In this document: positions 49,561 to 60,972 of the stretch, in pieces | Layout of the letters: the number at the start of each line of letters is the position of its first letter | Numbering within the stretch: the first letter of the stretch is position 1 | Origin: Hyalella azteca | Taxonomy: Eukaryota; Arthropoda; Malacostraca; Amphipoda; Hyalellidae | Reading direction: 5' to 3' | NCBI RefSeq assembly: GCF_000764305.2 | Contig: NW_025944373.1 | Coordinates: 41,685-105,684 of the forward strand | Length of the DNA: 64,000 bases | Position numbers and translations under genes: made by a program | Notes under the pieces: generated by a model | What the model saw: the letters and a program-made list of their open reading frames with translations, nothing else | The model's database searches: none | What the model was told of the DNA's origin: nothing

Positions 49561-50976
49561 TCGCTCCTTGCCAATTTCTCAAAATTGCATGATCCTTTAG
49601 GACTGGACCGTTAATAAATTGTGAATTCCACGGGTTTTTGGTTAAACACTGATATTAATTAGCCAAGTCTCTATTCAACCAATTCTCAAGTATGGGTTTG
49701 TTTACCGGCACGTGTGAACCGTGTGATGTTCATGGCCAGCCATGGATGACCGAGCCGGCCGTGGATCCATCCTTTGAACTTGAATAAAGCCTGCTCAGTT
49801 TCAAGTAGCAAAAACTTTCTTGTTTACCTGAATAGTTGAATTAGTTGCGGTAAATTACTAGAACGGAAATTCACAGACGTCTTCTTTAGATTAATTTCAA
49901 TATTTTTGTATGGAGGTAGCAAAACCTCTTCGTATCTTCTGCAACAGGGAGCGGAAATTACCGCAATTAATACTGGTATCTATATATGCTCAGGATGCTC
50001 CCATTTTCATGCCACGGAGTGTCGCATAAGATGGATCAGTTTCCGAACTGGATGAGTCTGGCAGAGAAATGTTCTAAAATTATTGAGAAATTAATATCAA
50101 CTATAAAATGACCATTGAGAGTAAATAGATATTATCTATGTTGTTTGATATATATTATACCGCCTTAAACCAAACATTCGGTGATCACAAATTCATTGAA
50201 AGTGTTAATGCTCACAGTATTTTCTCACATTTTCAGATTGTTGAAATACTTTATCCTAAATATCCTAATATAAATTTCAGTCAGTTTTATATTTCTACAC
50301 TTAAAAGTTTCTTCGATGTTATCGTTTCAAAAATAAGCAATTTGAATTAAACATTCACCCATCCAAAATTAATTCATAATGAAAAAGCTCTTCAATAAAA
50401 TAGAGGACCTTGCATTCAAAATAAAGTCATCACTCCTTTCATGAACACCAAGTATATAGAACACAATGGTATATACGTGTTAACATGAAAAATGGAGCAA
50501 TAATGTGACTATTTCTTGTCACTGCTGTTGTCCCCTCACAATGGAAAGATCAATTATTCAGCGCAGAGTTGATGGTCGAGTTGTTTGTCAAGTAATTTCT
50601 CATGAGCATAAATTAGTCAGCGGCTTGTAGAGGATCATTGTTCGGACGTTAATACAATACAATAAAAATCGTTTCAGTTGAGGACGTATTAGGGACTGCG
50701 TGTTAGGGACTATTTTCATTTTTAGACCTGTACTGACAGTCTTTGTAGAAGCAAGCAAGTGTATTTCCTCTCAATAACCTGTTAATTTTTAGCTCAGTTT
50801 GCCCCGCAAGGAATACCGTGAAATATTTACAAGAAGAGAACTCTTGTAAGTCATTGCAAATGCACAGGATTTATTTCAATGAAAAGATTTTTATTGAAAT
50901 TGCGTAACTGTAGTTGAAGTTTTGTATCATTGTTCAATTCTTTTTTCCAGAATCAAGATCTTGGTCGACTGTAACA

Positions 50977-51192
50977 ATGGTAACTTTCAAGGCAATCTTC
51001 ATTCTACAGCTACATTTCTTCCGAGCCAATTTGTGTTTGCCTTATAATTTCAAATCTTTTCGCGGAAAGCCAGGGGAAGTGAAGCTAAAAGTTTCCTGTT
51101 ATCTGCTGTACGCTTCTGTTATTAGCGCAACCATGGGTTTCTGTATTAGCCTTACGAGCATAATAAATTCTGCAAGTCACGTCAAATTGTGA
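50977..51192 (+). pseudogene. GrE: truncated gustatory receptor, amino-terminal fragment
   Basis: 71 codons from the ATG at 50977 align with the start of GrD: FKAIFILQLHFFRANLCLPY against LKSIFMLQLHFLRANMCLPY, then LTSI and the final KL. The match stops where GrD continues KLCS, and GrE has a TGA at 51190. Beyond it the receptor homology is lost and short internal duplications occur (GTCAAATTG..AAGTCACGTC). The remaining 240 or so codons of the first exon are not found downstream. An acceptor-like TTTTTTCCAG lies 27 bases upstream, as in GrD. A dead paralog created with the local duplication. Confidence 0.85.
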
Positions 51193-52198
51193 CCAACGTC
51201 AAATTGCAAGTCACGTCTTGATTGTGACCAATCAAGATGCCAACTTCTTGATTGGTTGAGATATGGAGCATTACCGACCAAGGTTTTAGCGCCCACGATG
51301 CCAACTGAAGGCTGCACAGTAACTGGGGTATGATATATCGATAACGTATTACGAGTATTTTGATCTGTTTAAACTATAATGAAGCACTTTTGTTGTTTCT
51401 AATGCAGTTAGTAGCTCGTGGTCTAGGTTACACCTACACAGCATATTGCCTGTCGAAAGTATATATTAACTCTGATCTAAATTTCTGGTGACGATCCCTA
51501 AACATGCTTACCAATCAACGGCCACTGAATTTGAATACGTGTATACAGGATTAAATTCCAACCAAACTTTAAGCAAACTAGTCTCAACTTTTCATACCCT
51601 AACAGCAATACTTCAACTTGAGAACGTGCATTCTAAATAATAACGTCTTTGTTTCAGTGGGCAAGTGCTTTATCTGAGTTCAATAGTTCAATAGTCCAAT
51701 ATCTGACTGTAATGAGATGCAAACGAAATGCATACAATGATTCGCAACGATAAAAGCTTAAAACAAAAATCTACTTCAGACAAGACTAATTTGCTGTTGG
51801 AACGGTTCAACCTGACATTGTGGCCAAGTTAATTACGGCACCACAAAATTCTAGCAATTAGAAGATTAAAAGAAGTGATACAAATATTCAATAATGAATC
51901 TCGATCGAACAAGTTATTCCTAATTTTAGGGAAGAATAATTATGTGAAGAATAACTGTTGAACAGAGGCGCTATAATCATTATCATTATCAATATCATTG
52001 CTCGAAACGCTCTTCTCTTTGTACCTGCCAATATGCAGAATGCAACAAACAATCCCAATGATTGTTGGCGGTCGATCTGTTTACCAGTCAATTTATACTA
52101 ACGGTGATGCGAATTAATGAGCTTGGTCAATTCAGAACATTATGACCGAAGAGACAGTATAAATGCATCTATGCCTATTAGTGACAAAAATATGATAT
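51193..52198. other. Degenerate region downstream of GrE
   Basis: No further GrD-like exon was found here. Near 52030-52090 (minus strand) the frame reads QIDRQQSLGLF, related to a conserved minus-strand frame in the duplicated segment (QLERPQSLGLL). Confidence 0.4.
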
Positions 52199-52404
52199 AA
52201 AAAGACTGCTACACGAAGTATTTGGATTTATGTTCTGCCTAGTTAATGAAGAAGATTCATTTTATCAAATCAACCAAGTAATTATTTAAGACATTTGTTT
52301 AATAGTTGGTTAACAGTTATGACAAAAAATACTTCGGCTGGATTGTCCTGTGCAACAGGGCTTATTTTTTCTTTAGCATAAAAGTTATCTTTATGTGTAT
52401 TTTT

Positions 52405-52547
52405 AGCGCATTTTCTCATTTATGGAAAAAAGCCCTATTGTGATCCTCATGTCCGTCCGTCCGTCTGAACGTCCGTCCGTTATCTCAAGTTTTCGTTGAC
52501 AAGAAAATGCGCTCTCTGTCACTCACTGCAGTGAGTACTGAGTTATA
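52405..52547 (+). repeat. (GTCC)n dispersed repeat, copy R4 (occupied site)
   Basis: AGCGCATTTTCTC start, GTCC core, GAGAAAATGCGC internal inverted copy, palindrome ACTCACTGCAGTGAGT, end GAGTTATA. The paralogous site at 61167-61183 (GTCTATTTTTCTTCATG) lacks it. The bases TATTTTT flank it on both sides, consistent with a target-site duplication. Confidence 0.92.
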
Positions 52548-53391
52548 TTTTTTCTTCATGCACCGAGTGGCAACACTCTAGGAACCGTTCATTAGCCGCT
52601 ACATCTCGCGCGTCAATAATTATTCCTGATATCGACACACGTGGCAACTAGGTTATTGGTGTTGTATCTGTTTCAGTATTACAAATTTACTTCTTTGAAA
52701 TATTACTTCACTTTTATCATAACTTTGTTATTTATATATTCTAATTTACGGTCACTTACTTTGTCATTTGTTTGCACGCAGATGTCACTTAATGTGTTGG
52801 TAAATTTATTCCTTTGTACCGTCCTTTATTTCAGATCCACTGCCTATTTTCAGGTGTGATTAAAGCCTAACATCTAAACGCTTCTTAATTCCTCTGCTGA
52901 CTAAGCCAAATAAAGTCTCTGCCAGCATTAAGGATGATTTTGGTAGCAAGAAATGATTAGTAACCACAGCATGGTTGATCAAGTCTGTGCAACCACCACC
53001 AAAATGAGCCGGAGCAAACTCTAAATGTCACTGTGACACAAAGAATGTTTGAGTCGCGGACGATTTCTATATGGACTTTCAATAACAACTGTCAAGTCGA
53101 CAAATATTTTTAGCACAAGCATTAAATTGTTCGTCGTGGATTAAGGCAAAGTAGGGGATCTAAAATTTAAATTTCGTTTGCACATTCTCTCGTTCATGAT
53201 AAATAATTACTGTATAATTTGCGTCAAGCACTGGTTTTTATCCTCTGGTACCGAATTAGAAAAGCAGCTCTCATCACGCTTGTATAGCTCGCTAGGCTGA
53301 TGGGACTTATGACCAAATAAGATTTAATCCAAGGATTTCGAGCAGTGCGATTAATATGGCAGACATTGCAAACCAATATTTGAAATTTCCA

Positions 53392-53513
53392 AGCGCATTT
53401 TCTCATTTAGGGAAAAAAAGTGCTATTGTGCTCGTAACGTCCGTCCGTCCGTGACTTCACGGACGGACGAGAAAATGCGCTCTCTCTGTCATTCACTGCA
53501 GTGAGTACTGATC
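53392..53513 (+). repeat. (GTCC)n dispersed repeat, copy R5
   Basis: A shorter copy: the core is reduced to GTCCGTCCGTCCGTGAC followed by its own complement TTCACGGACGGACG, then GAGAAAATGCGC and the palindrome variant. It lies inside the 1.1 kb present only in duplication copy 1. Confidence 0.85.
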
Positions 53514-53952
53514 TATTTTTTTAGTTATGTATTTTCTGCTGCAAAATCTATTCCATAATTGAAAATTTTTGGTCGTTAGTAGTCTCGATATTTCTGATCT
53601 CGAGACATCGATGCCACTATTAGAGTATCGATTACGCAGCACCTATTACGATGGAATTTAAATTAATGCATTTCATCCGTACTCAAATATTTTATGCCAT
53701 AAATCTACTGGTTTTTACCAATTTAGCAATACTGATGGTTGCTTTCATTACATACGTTATGAAACGCATCTAAGTCATACACACCCCAAAAAACCTTAGG
53801 AAAAGTAAATGTTTATAAAAAAATATGTAATTAATAAAAAATATCTAACAAAAAAGAATATGTAGAGAAACTAGAACAAACGAGCACTTAAAAATTATTT
53901 TCATTTAAATGCATGCGAATTTAGATATAATTCGGAATTTCTTATTTCAAAG

Positions 53953-54018
53953 TTGCTGAGCACCGTCATCACCTTTGCGCTCGTCAGTTTTCAAGACTTG
54001 AATGACAGGCAGACTTAA
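53953..54018 (+). pseudogene. Orphan terminal exon of a GrD-like receptor
   Basis: 22 codons, LLSTVITFALVSFQDLNDRQT plus TAA, preceded by a weak acceptor (TTATTTCAAAG). Nearly the same as the last exon of GrD (LLSTCITFALVSFQDMKDRAT). No matching upstream exons are seen before it except the GrE fragment 3 kb away. It may be the end of the broken GrE or of another lost paralog. It lies in the 1.1 kb missing from duplication copy 2. Confidence 0.75.
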
Positions 54019-54909
54019 ATAATATTAAGCCTCTTGGAGGGTTTAGAAATTAAAATTTCCAAATGTCTTCTAAATAGTGAAGCAAAACACTGCTTCATGC
54101 CAAAACAAAATGATTAAGATAAAAGAAATGTATTTTATTTTAATTTATCTCTTTGTTAAATATTTAGTGGTGAAAAAATACACTATTTATATGCGCTTAT
54201 TTTGCTTGTAGACCGAAAAGAAAACTTAAAAAACGAAACATTTTCTTGCAATTTTGCACTTAACCGTGCTTAGAGTAGTGATGAGAAAGTCGATGTTGAA
54301 AGTTTGAAACTCGTACAACGTCACAAATAGCTTCTTTACAATCACAAATACCGCATATTCGATGCAAGGTTCAAACTCAGAATTTCACGCTTAAAGTACA
54401 TGGGTAGTGAAAATGTTTTAAATGAATCAGTTTCAATGATGCCTAGGTACCCGCATCATTTGAATACATTAAGAACATATAATAATTTTTTTCCGAATGA
54501 CTTCTTGAGTGTCTCAAAACCATGAATTTAACCGTTTTTCTAAATCAATGCCACTACTTTACTGCATCAAAATGTAAATTATCTGTAACTGCAGTTAGAG
54601 GACTTCGTTGGAATAATCACAGTATAATTGGTATTCTCTGGCAATACATAATGATTAATGTTCTCACTATTTCTGTTGACTATCAGCCAAATGGTTTCCT
54701 GCAAATTTAAATCGCTTGCATTGCAAAATTATTAATTATGATAACTATTACTTCTGTAATTGAAAATAAACTGCTCATGAAGGAAACATTTATAGTGCAA
54801 AATTTGTTAATTAATAAGGATTCTATTTTTCGAGAAACATAATCACACGCAACTATAGTTTGAAACGTTCATGTAGCTTGTTTAAAATTCGCGTAATCAT
54901 CAAACAAAG

Positions 54910-55419
54910 CAGCAACAAAACAAGGAAAATATTGAGCAGGATAACCTACATTCTTTGTAAAACTGTCATCCAAAATTGAGTTCTATCCGTTGATTATAGA
55001 GGGACAAACATGTGATTTCCTCAACCAGCTTGAGTAATTCTGTTTGTGGGAGATTGGCTAAGACTTTGGGATTCTATTTTAATTTTGTGTTTTGCTTTTA
55101 ATTCGTTAAAATGTTTTAAACTACAAATAATAGTATGTTTTCCGCATAGATGGAGAGCATATTTAGTTCCTCAGTTGTTATCGGACGTCCTGGGTTTAAT
55201 TAAGGACGCGTTTAAACTTAAACAAGACAATGTTATCTTGATCACTTGCTTATCCAGCTCAGGACATTCCCATTGGTCAAAGTGAATTAGTAAATGATCA
55301 CATTTAAAAACAATCAGAAATACAACAGTGGCAGACATCAAAATAAAACGAGTAAAATCATGTGTTAAAACAGGAGACAAAGATAGTTCAAACAATAAAA
55401 TGCCTTGATAATGAATCAA
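54910..55419 (-). pseudogene. Possible degenerate chemoreceptor-like fragment
   Basis: The minus strand holds a membrane-like frame (FTRFILMSATVVFLIVFKCD) followed, after a frame change, by PITTEELNMLSIYAENILLF. The second duplication copy shows the same region (about 62680-63150). Composition resembles a transmembrane receptor, but no family motif is decisive and frames are interrupted. It could also be an unrelated AT-rich relic. Confidence 0.25.
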
Positions 55420-56073
55420 GATAAAAAGAACATAAATTAATCAAAATATGCACATACGAAAAAATGGCATGAACATTACATCGTATTAAGAAGTTTATTT
55501 GCTTCAATTATTGTTCTTTTACATCGTGAAAAATAACATATTGACCTAAATATTATTATTCGTATTAATGAATACACGCGTGACGGATTTAATTTAATAA
55601 ATTTAATTAAAACAAATTAAATTTCAGACGTTAATTTATTTTATATACATGATATACACAGTAATATAAAAATATTATCATAATATATGATATATGTATA
55701 TTATTAGAATTCCAAAATTATAATTATTTAGCCGTTAAACTACATTACTTTTTAACGCAATTTTTAGGCTTCCGGCCATACAATTTAGCAATTTGATTCG
55801 AATCATAAACTGCTTTTGCACACACATAGGACAGAATTCCATTAAACTCATCACTTTTTACACTCGTGTCAGTTCCCACCAAATCCAAATGTAAATTTCA
55901 TTCCTTCATGGACGCGAGCCATAAACTTTAATTTTAAAAGCATAAATCCCTCAAAAGTTTAGTTTGTATAGAAAATTATTTATAAACAGCATACAAATTA
56001 AGACAAACTGCATTCATTTAGATACACAAAGTGTTGTACTTCAAATTTCGATTCCATTACATTATCATCAGTA

Positions 56074-56199
56074 TTATTCTCTTTTCATTATCGTTCTCGT
56101 GAAAGTGCGAATAACGATCAACAATCCTAGTGATTGAGGACGTTCAAGTTGTGTACCGAACAATCCACTCTTATAAGATGAAAGATAAATTGTCATCAT
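56074..56199 (-). other. Short minus-strand frame preserved in both duplication copies, copy 1
   Basis: 41 codons from ATG to TAA with QLERPQSLGLLIVIRTF. Copy 2 at 63818-63943 keeps the frame. A more diverged relative, QIDRQQSLGLFVAF, is at about 52030-52090. Function is unknown. It may be an exon of a relic gene on the minus strand. Confidence 0.25.
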
Positions 56200-56256
56200 T
56201 GATTCTTGAACAAACGAATAAACATTTGTAAATTAAAGAAAATATTGAGAAACTTG

Positions 56257-57429
56257 CAACTTGTCTGTTGAAGGCTGTCTTAGAAGCTGGCCGCTTGCCA
56301 CTCCTCCATGTGAGATGAGAATATATTGACCAGAAACGTTTAGCAAAATAAAAAACTCAACAAAAATTCGGAATATCTTTATAGAAAACGAAAATATATT
56401 TGAGAAACTTTTTAACTTATATTGAAGGTGTTGTGGGGTAAGCGCCAGTACGCAATATATTGACCAGAAACTTATAAGCAAAGATAATTTCACAAAGATT
56501 CATAGTATTTTTATAGAAAACGAAAATATATTTGAGAAACTTTTTCACTTATATTGGAAGTGAGTGAAGTGAACGTCAGGACGCAAGGTGATGTGCGTGG
56601 TTAACAGAAATTTTATCGCATGCTGTTGGATTGAAGATTATTTATAGGGACTAAATGAATATATATTTATAGGGAATAATGAATATAATATATGCTATAC
56701 TTAACGAAATAATTGTAACAAAATTATTGTTTTCTCATAAAGTATTTTAACGATTTATATCCTTGGCAACATAAATACCAGTAAATGTAAATCTCACGAA
56801 TAATTGTCTTCACCTTAATAAATTGAAAATACGACATGTTAAAAAATACAAGGAATTGAATGAATAAATAATAGCGCATAACTAATCTACTCGTATATTC
56901 ATATTCAACCTACCCCAGCTAGAAAATAATGCAGTGTAGGTATTGCAATATTGCATTGAAGGCAATTTTTGCACTATAGTGCGTAAAAGAATACTTTGGT
57001 ATCTTTTGAACATAACAACCATAATGAACAGAAAACAGTTATGCGATATTAAGAAAATGCAATCAAATTAAAGTTAAAGCACACAGTGAATTGAACACTG
57101 CGAATTATTTGCATTAATTTGTTTGTTAGTGTCATTATAATAAATAATATCGGTGCCAGCGTTGATTACGCAAATAGACTTATCGCTGTTTCTGAAATTC
57201 GCAGAATTTTTACAGCTTGTTGCGAATCTCGAACACGCAACTCACTGTTCAAATTTTGCCGAGCTTAACCGCCCATCTACCTTGCCTTTTTGACCTGAAC
57301 TATTGAAGGTAGCTGGAATCGAGCCCTGCTCCAATACAGGTACTCTAAACCGTGAGCGCTGAACACCTCTGCCCATTGAAATTATACTAGTGTTATAAAA
57401 CTATTTCAATTATTTTTTCCAGATTGAAG
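56257..57429. other. Upstream region of GrD
   Basis: Very AT-rich, with a short near-tandem repeat near 56381-56425 and 56508-56556 (TTTATAGAAAACGAAAATAT in both). An acceptor-like TTATTTTTTCCAG ends at 57422, eight bases before the GrD ATG. Confidence 0.45.
57410..57422 (+). promoter_or_regulatory. Candidate splice acceptor just before GrD start
   Basis: TTATTTTTTCCAG ends eight bases before the ATG at 57430. The same arrangement occurs at GrE (TTTTTTCCAG, 50941-50950) and GrB. Confidence 0.5.
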
Positions 57430-60400
57430 ATGATAACTTTGAAGTCAATCTTCATGCTACAACTTCACTTTTTAAGGGCCAACATGTGCTTGCCTTACTC
57501 CTTCACAACTTCTCTTGAAGATGTTAAAGTGAGGCTAAAATTTTCTCTTTTAATGCAGCGAGCGTCGGTTTTGGGAGTATGCATATGTTGCTGCCTCAGC
57601 CTCACGAGTATATTCGATACTCTAACCAACACAAAGTTATGTTCCATCCAGAACCTAATTTTCTTGCTCATTATTATCAGTTATCGTTTGGGTCACATCG
57701 CAATTCTTGTGCATTTGGTCACCAACCATCGAATGTTGAAAAGAAACACAAATTGTCTTCTGGCAGTTATTGACTCTCAACAAACCATAAGCCCAACTGC
57801 CGTAATGTTGTATCTCCTCAATATATTATCAGCCTTGATTTGCATTCATGTTTCCTTCCCTATCTTAGCTATTGCTACACGACCAATCGAATGGTACAAG
57901 TATCCAAGTTCGATCAACCGGGATTTTCTTTATCCTCTATGCGTTGTTTACTTTAATACAGCCCTACGAATTTCGGCCAATTTTATTCGAAGACAAACTG
58001 AGCAAATTTTCTTTTCCACCGCGATTATGAGTAGCGTAAAAACAACGAAAAATAGATCATTAGTCCACATGAAAACTCGACTCCGAGCTATGAAGACCAT
58101 ACAATTAGATGATTGGCAAACGAACTCAATGACAATCGGACTAGAACTTGTGGAACGAGCTTTGAACAATTTACTGAACTGCTTTCGATTGCCGATAACA
58201 ACTATGGTCGCCACTGACATGGTGGAGATTGTGTACTCTTCTGCAAATATTGCAAGTGGAAATTATAACTGGTGGGGTTCTTGGCCCTTCCTTTTGGCCA
58301 GCATCGTAAGAATTTCCATAAATTTGTCGTCGCCAGCGCTTCTCAATAAAGAGGTGAGGTCTCCACCCTCCGGGTGAAGGCAGGATCTGTTTGCTTGTTG
58401 ACAGTTAACCGATATGTTTGAAATTTTTTTTCCTTATATGAGAAAACTTTGAGATTCGTTTTCTGGAGTAACGATGATTTAATTCGACGTGTCTCAACGT
58501 TCACGAAAGGAAAATTATAAACGAACGTGTATTCGCTATGTGACAGAGTTTATTTTCATTCGTGAATCAGAAGGAAAAAAATTTGTTCATAATATCAAAT
58601 ATTATTTGGCACTAATAATTTTCTCTATGAGACTTCGATTATGAATAACAAGGCCAAATATTTAAAATTTCATCGTATAACATGCCAAGTTCTGTTCGAG
58701 AAAATCTACTGAAATAAAGGGCTCACCCCAACGTAGAATATAATAATTATGTGGAATTTTTGCACAGGTACGTCAAGTTCGGGAAACACTTCGAATAATT
58801 AAACGGAGAGTAAATCAGTCCTCAAAACTAGAAGTGAGTTATTCTAACACATTTCTCGCAGGTTTATTCGTTATTCTGAACTGCAATTGCATCAAAAAAT
58901 TAAATTTGCCAGTTGTAAGTAAATTGTATAAGTTTAACGTGCAAATATATTCGACTGTAAATTCATTTTATGAAATTGATAATCATTTTATTATTAAAGT
59001 CTTTAGACGAGGAGTATGCTTTTCAATCACGTGATTCTTACAGCACTACAGTCCACCTAGTGAAATAGTACAATAAATTGAATTTTATTCGCATAACTCC
59101 TGTTTTATATCACTAATACTAACTTTAACATCTCATAGTAAAGCATATATTCTATTACGGTTAAATTTCTTCATCGCATGCTCCCAGATCTTCACTAATT
59201 GTGAATGAATTCACGAGTTCAGATACAAATTATATTAAACGAATTTAAAGTTAGTCTAACGCTCTGTGCAGCTCGCGAAGGCCCTGGAGATCATTGATAT
59301 GTTACCGTCCTTTTCTTGCTACGGACTCTTCACGCTGGGGCCACACGCTTTCTTGCCTGTAAGTCTACTTGCAGATTTTAAAATAACCAAGAAGGAAGTT
59401 TTGGATGTAGCGTTTTGAATTGTCCATTACATATTCTTTGAAAGTGTGGAATTATGATTCAAATAAATTTATATTCGACATAGAATAATTGCTTAGTAAA
59501 TTTCGTCGTCACAGAGATTCTTGCTAACACGATAGGCTAATGAAAATCTGTTACATTTACAATCTGTTCTGACTCTCATTCAATTATTATTGTTTTTTTT
59601 TTAAACCTTGATTGTCTTTACCCTATCAATGTTTAGATACTTGTCAGCCCCTGGCTAAAGCGCGCCCCAAGCTCACCTAGCGGTGTAAATTAGTGGCTCT
59701 AAGTCCGCTTTAGGTTCCGGTTGCCGGAGCGAAATAAGCGCCGAAACGGAATCTTGTGAAATGCCCGTCGAGCTTGGGGCGGTCGTGGGGCACGCGTATT
59801 TGGTACCTGATACGTTCGGGATAGACACGGTCGAATCTAGTAAACGCGTTAAAAAATGCCCCCTCCCTCTCTCCCTCTCTACCGGACTATGATTATTTTT
59901 GACCCAATGACCTTAGTAAAATTGTGAAAAAACCTAACCTGGCTGGACCTAACCTTAGTAGAAAGGTGTCAAGCAATGTAAAGAAGGTTTTTATACACAC
60001 CTAACCCTAACTCTAACCCTAACCTAACGAGGTTGGCGTTTTTAGAATGTCCGGTAGTGTGGTTCATTTATTTTCGTGTCCGGTTTTTAAGTATAAAATA
60101 ATTGTAAGGTACATAACCGGACTCGATTTTGTCCGGATTTCTAACCCATGTCCAGTAATGTCCTTTCCGGCTATTGTTCGAAACTCGTTTATATATAAAT
60201 GAGCAAACTAGACATGTATCACCGAGGCACAATGATATGTTAGATATGGAAATAATATCAATTAATACAACTTTCAACCCTTACTTCCCACATTTCCCAC
60301 AACATTCTCTAATATTTACTAAAATTGCAAGACCCTCGCACATTACTGAGCAAAATAATTGTCAATATTCACCAGCAGTCTGCATTCTCACACATAGCCT

Positions 60401-60562
60401 AAAACCAAACATTCGTCAAAATGCAATAGCACTGAACGATCAGCATTCTCTAATATGCGGTAGCATTCAACGATCAACATTATTTCTGTTGAGCAGCTGC
60501 TGAGCACCTGCATCACGTTCGCCCTCGTCAGTTTTCAAGACATGAAGGATAGAGCGACTTGA
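57430..60562 (+). CDS. GrD: gustatory receptor of a second subfamily, four exons
   Basis: Predicted gustatory receptor of about 380 residues. Exons: 57430-58353 (308 codons), 58768-58833 (22), 59272-59358 (29) and 60497-60562 (21 plus TGA), all in phase 0 with donors GTGAGG, GTGAGT and GTAAGT. Exon 1 is mostly hydrophobic segments separated by polar loops. Exon 3 contains LPSFSCYGLFTLGPHAFLP, the usual Gr pre-terminal block. Exon 4 has LLSTCITFALVSFQD, where the family TYhxxxxxQ signature is present with Phe in place of Tyr (T366, F367, Q373). The 87-nt third exon is the same size as in GrA and GrB, but the protein is shorter and distant from them. The true amino terminus may lie in an upstream exon. 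GrE is a truncated paralog. Confidence 0.82.
59640..59830. other. GC-rich islet with a 12-bp inverted repeat
   Basis: Markedly GC-rich in an AT-rich setting, within the last intron of GrD. CGCCCCAAGCTC at 59663-59674 is repeated as its exact complement at 59770-59781, enclosing 95 bases. No tRNA or protein could be assigned. Confidence 0.5.
59931..60163 (+). repeat. Dispersed repeat with CCCTAA/CTAACC and GTCCGG blocks, copy 2
   Basis: Same order of blocks as 34264-34496. It lies in the last intron of GrD. CCTAA words resemble the common insect telomere unit (TTAGG), but the run is short and irregular, so this is an interspersed repeat and not a telomere. Confidence 0.85.
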
Positions 60563-60711
60563 AGCTGCTCAGCTGTTGTCTTGTCTGCTTCCTCAAAGAA
60601 GATCAACTCATGAAGGTTGATCTTATACTTATGCGTGGAAAAAATATATAATGCATAGTTAAGCGACCCCCCCCCCAAATCAAGCCAAATCTAAATTTAT
60701 ATATTACAAAT

Positions 60712-60850
60712 TAGCGGTTAGAGGTTAGCGGCAAATTCCGCTACATTTTTCGGTGATTTATCGGTTTACCGTTATCGAAGCTAACTTTTCAGTTAGCGGA
60801 TTAGCGGTTATCGAAGCTAACTTTTAGGTTAGCTGTGCCCACCACTGCTA
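60712..60850. repeat. TTAGCGG-rich transposon-end-like repeat
   Basis: GTTAGCGG and GCTAACTTTT words in both orientations end in GTGCCCACCACTGC. Organisation parallels 48759-48850. No coding capacity. Confidence 0.4.
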
Positions 60851-60856
60851 ACTTTA

Positions 60857-60972
60857 TACAAGTGTGCTAAATTTCAGATCGATTGGACTGGTAGAAGTGT
60901 GTTAAAAATCGATAATATAAGATTTGTAGCAGACAGACAAACGACTAGAAGTGAAGTTAAAGAGAAGTGTAG
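60857..60972 (+). repeat. Relative of the sequence following R2
   Basis: Words such as AGATCGATTGGACTGGTAGA, AATCGATAATATAAGATTTG and GAAGTTAAAGAGAA match 28035-28160 in the same order. Probably the 3' portion of a longer interspersed element. Confidence 0.6.

Larger units (their letters stand above)
52199..56256. repeat. Segmental duplication, copy 1
   Basis: Matches 60973-64000 in the same orientation with high identity, and copy 2 continues past the window end. Differences are large indels: copy 1 holds a (GTCC)n element at 52405-52547 and an extra 1.1 kb at about 53181-54281. Copy 2 has about 190 extra bases near 61425-61625. Each copy lies downstream of a GrD/GrE paralog, so the whole unit was probably a tandem gene duplication. 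Confidence 0.93.

Noticed and set aside
59640..59830. tRNA gene in the GC-rich islet
   Set aside because: I could not fit an acceptor stem, anticodon arm and T-arm with box A and box B.
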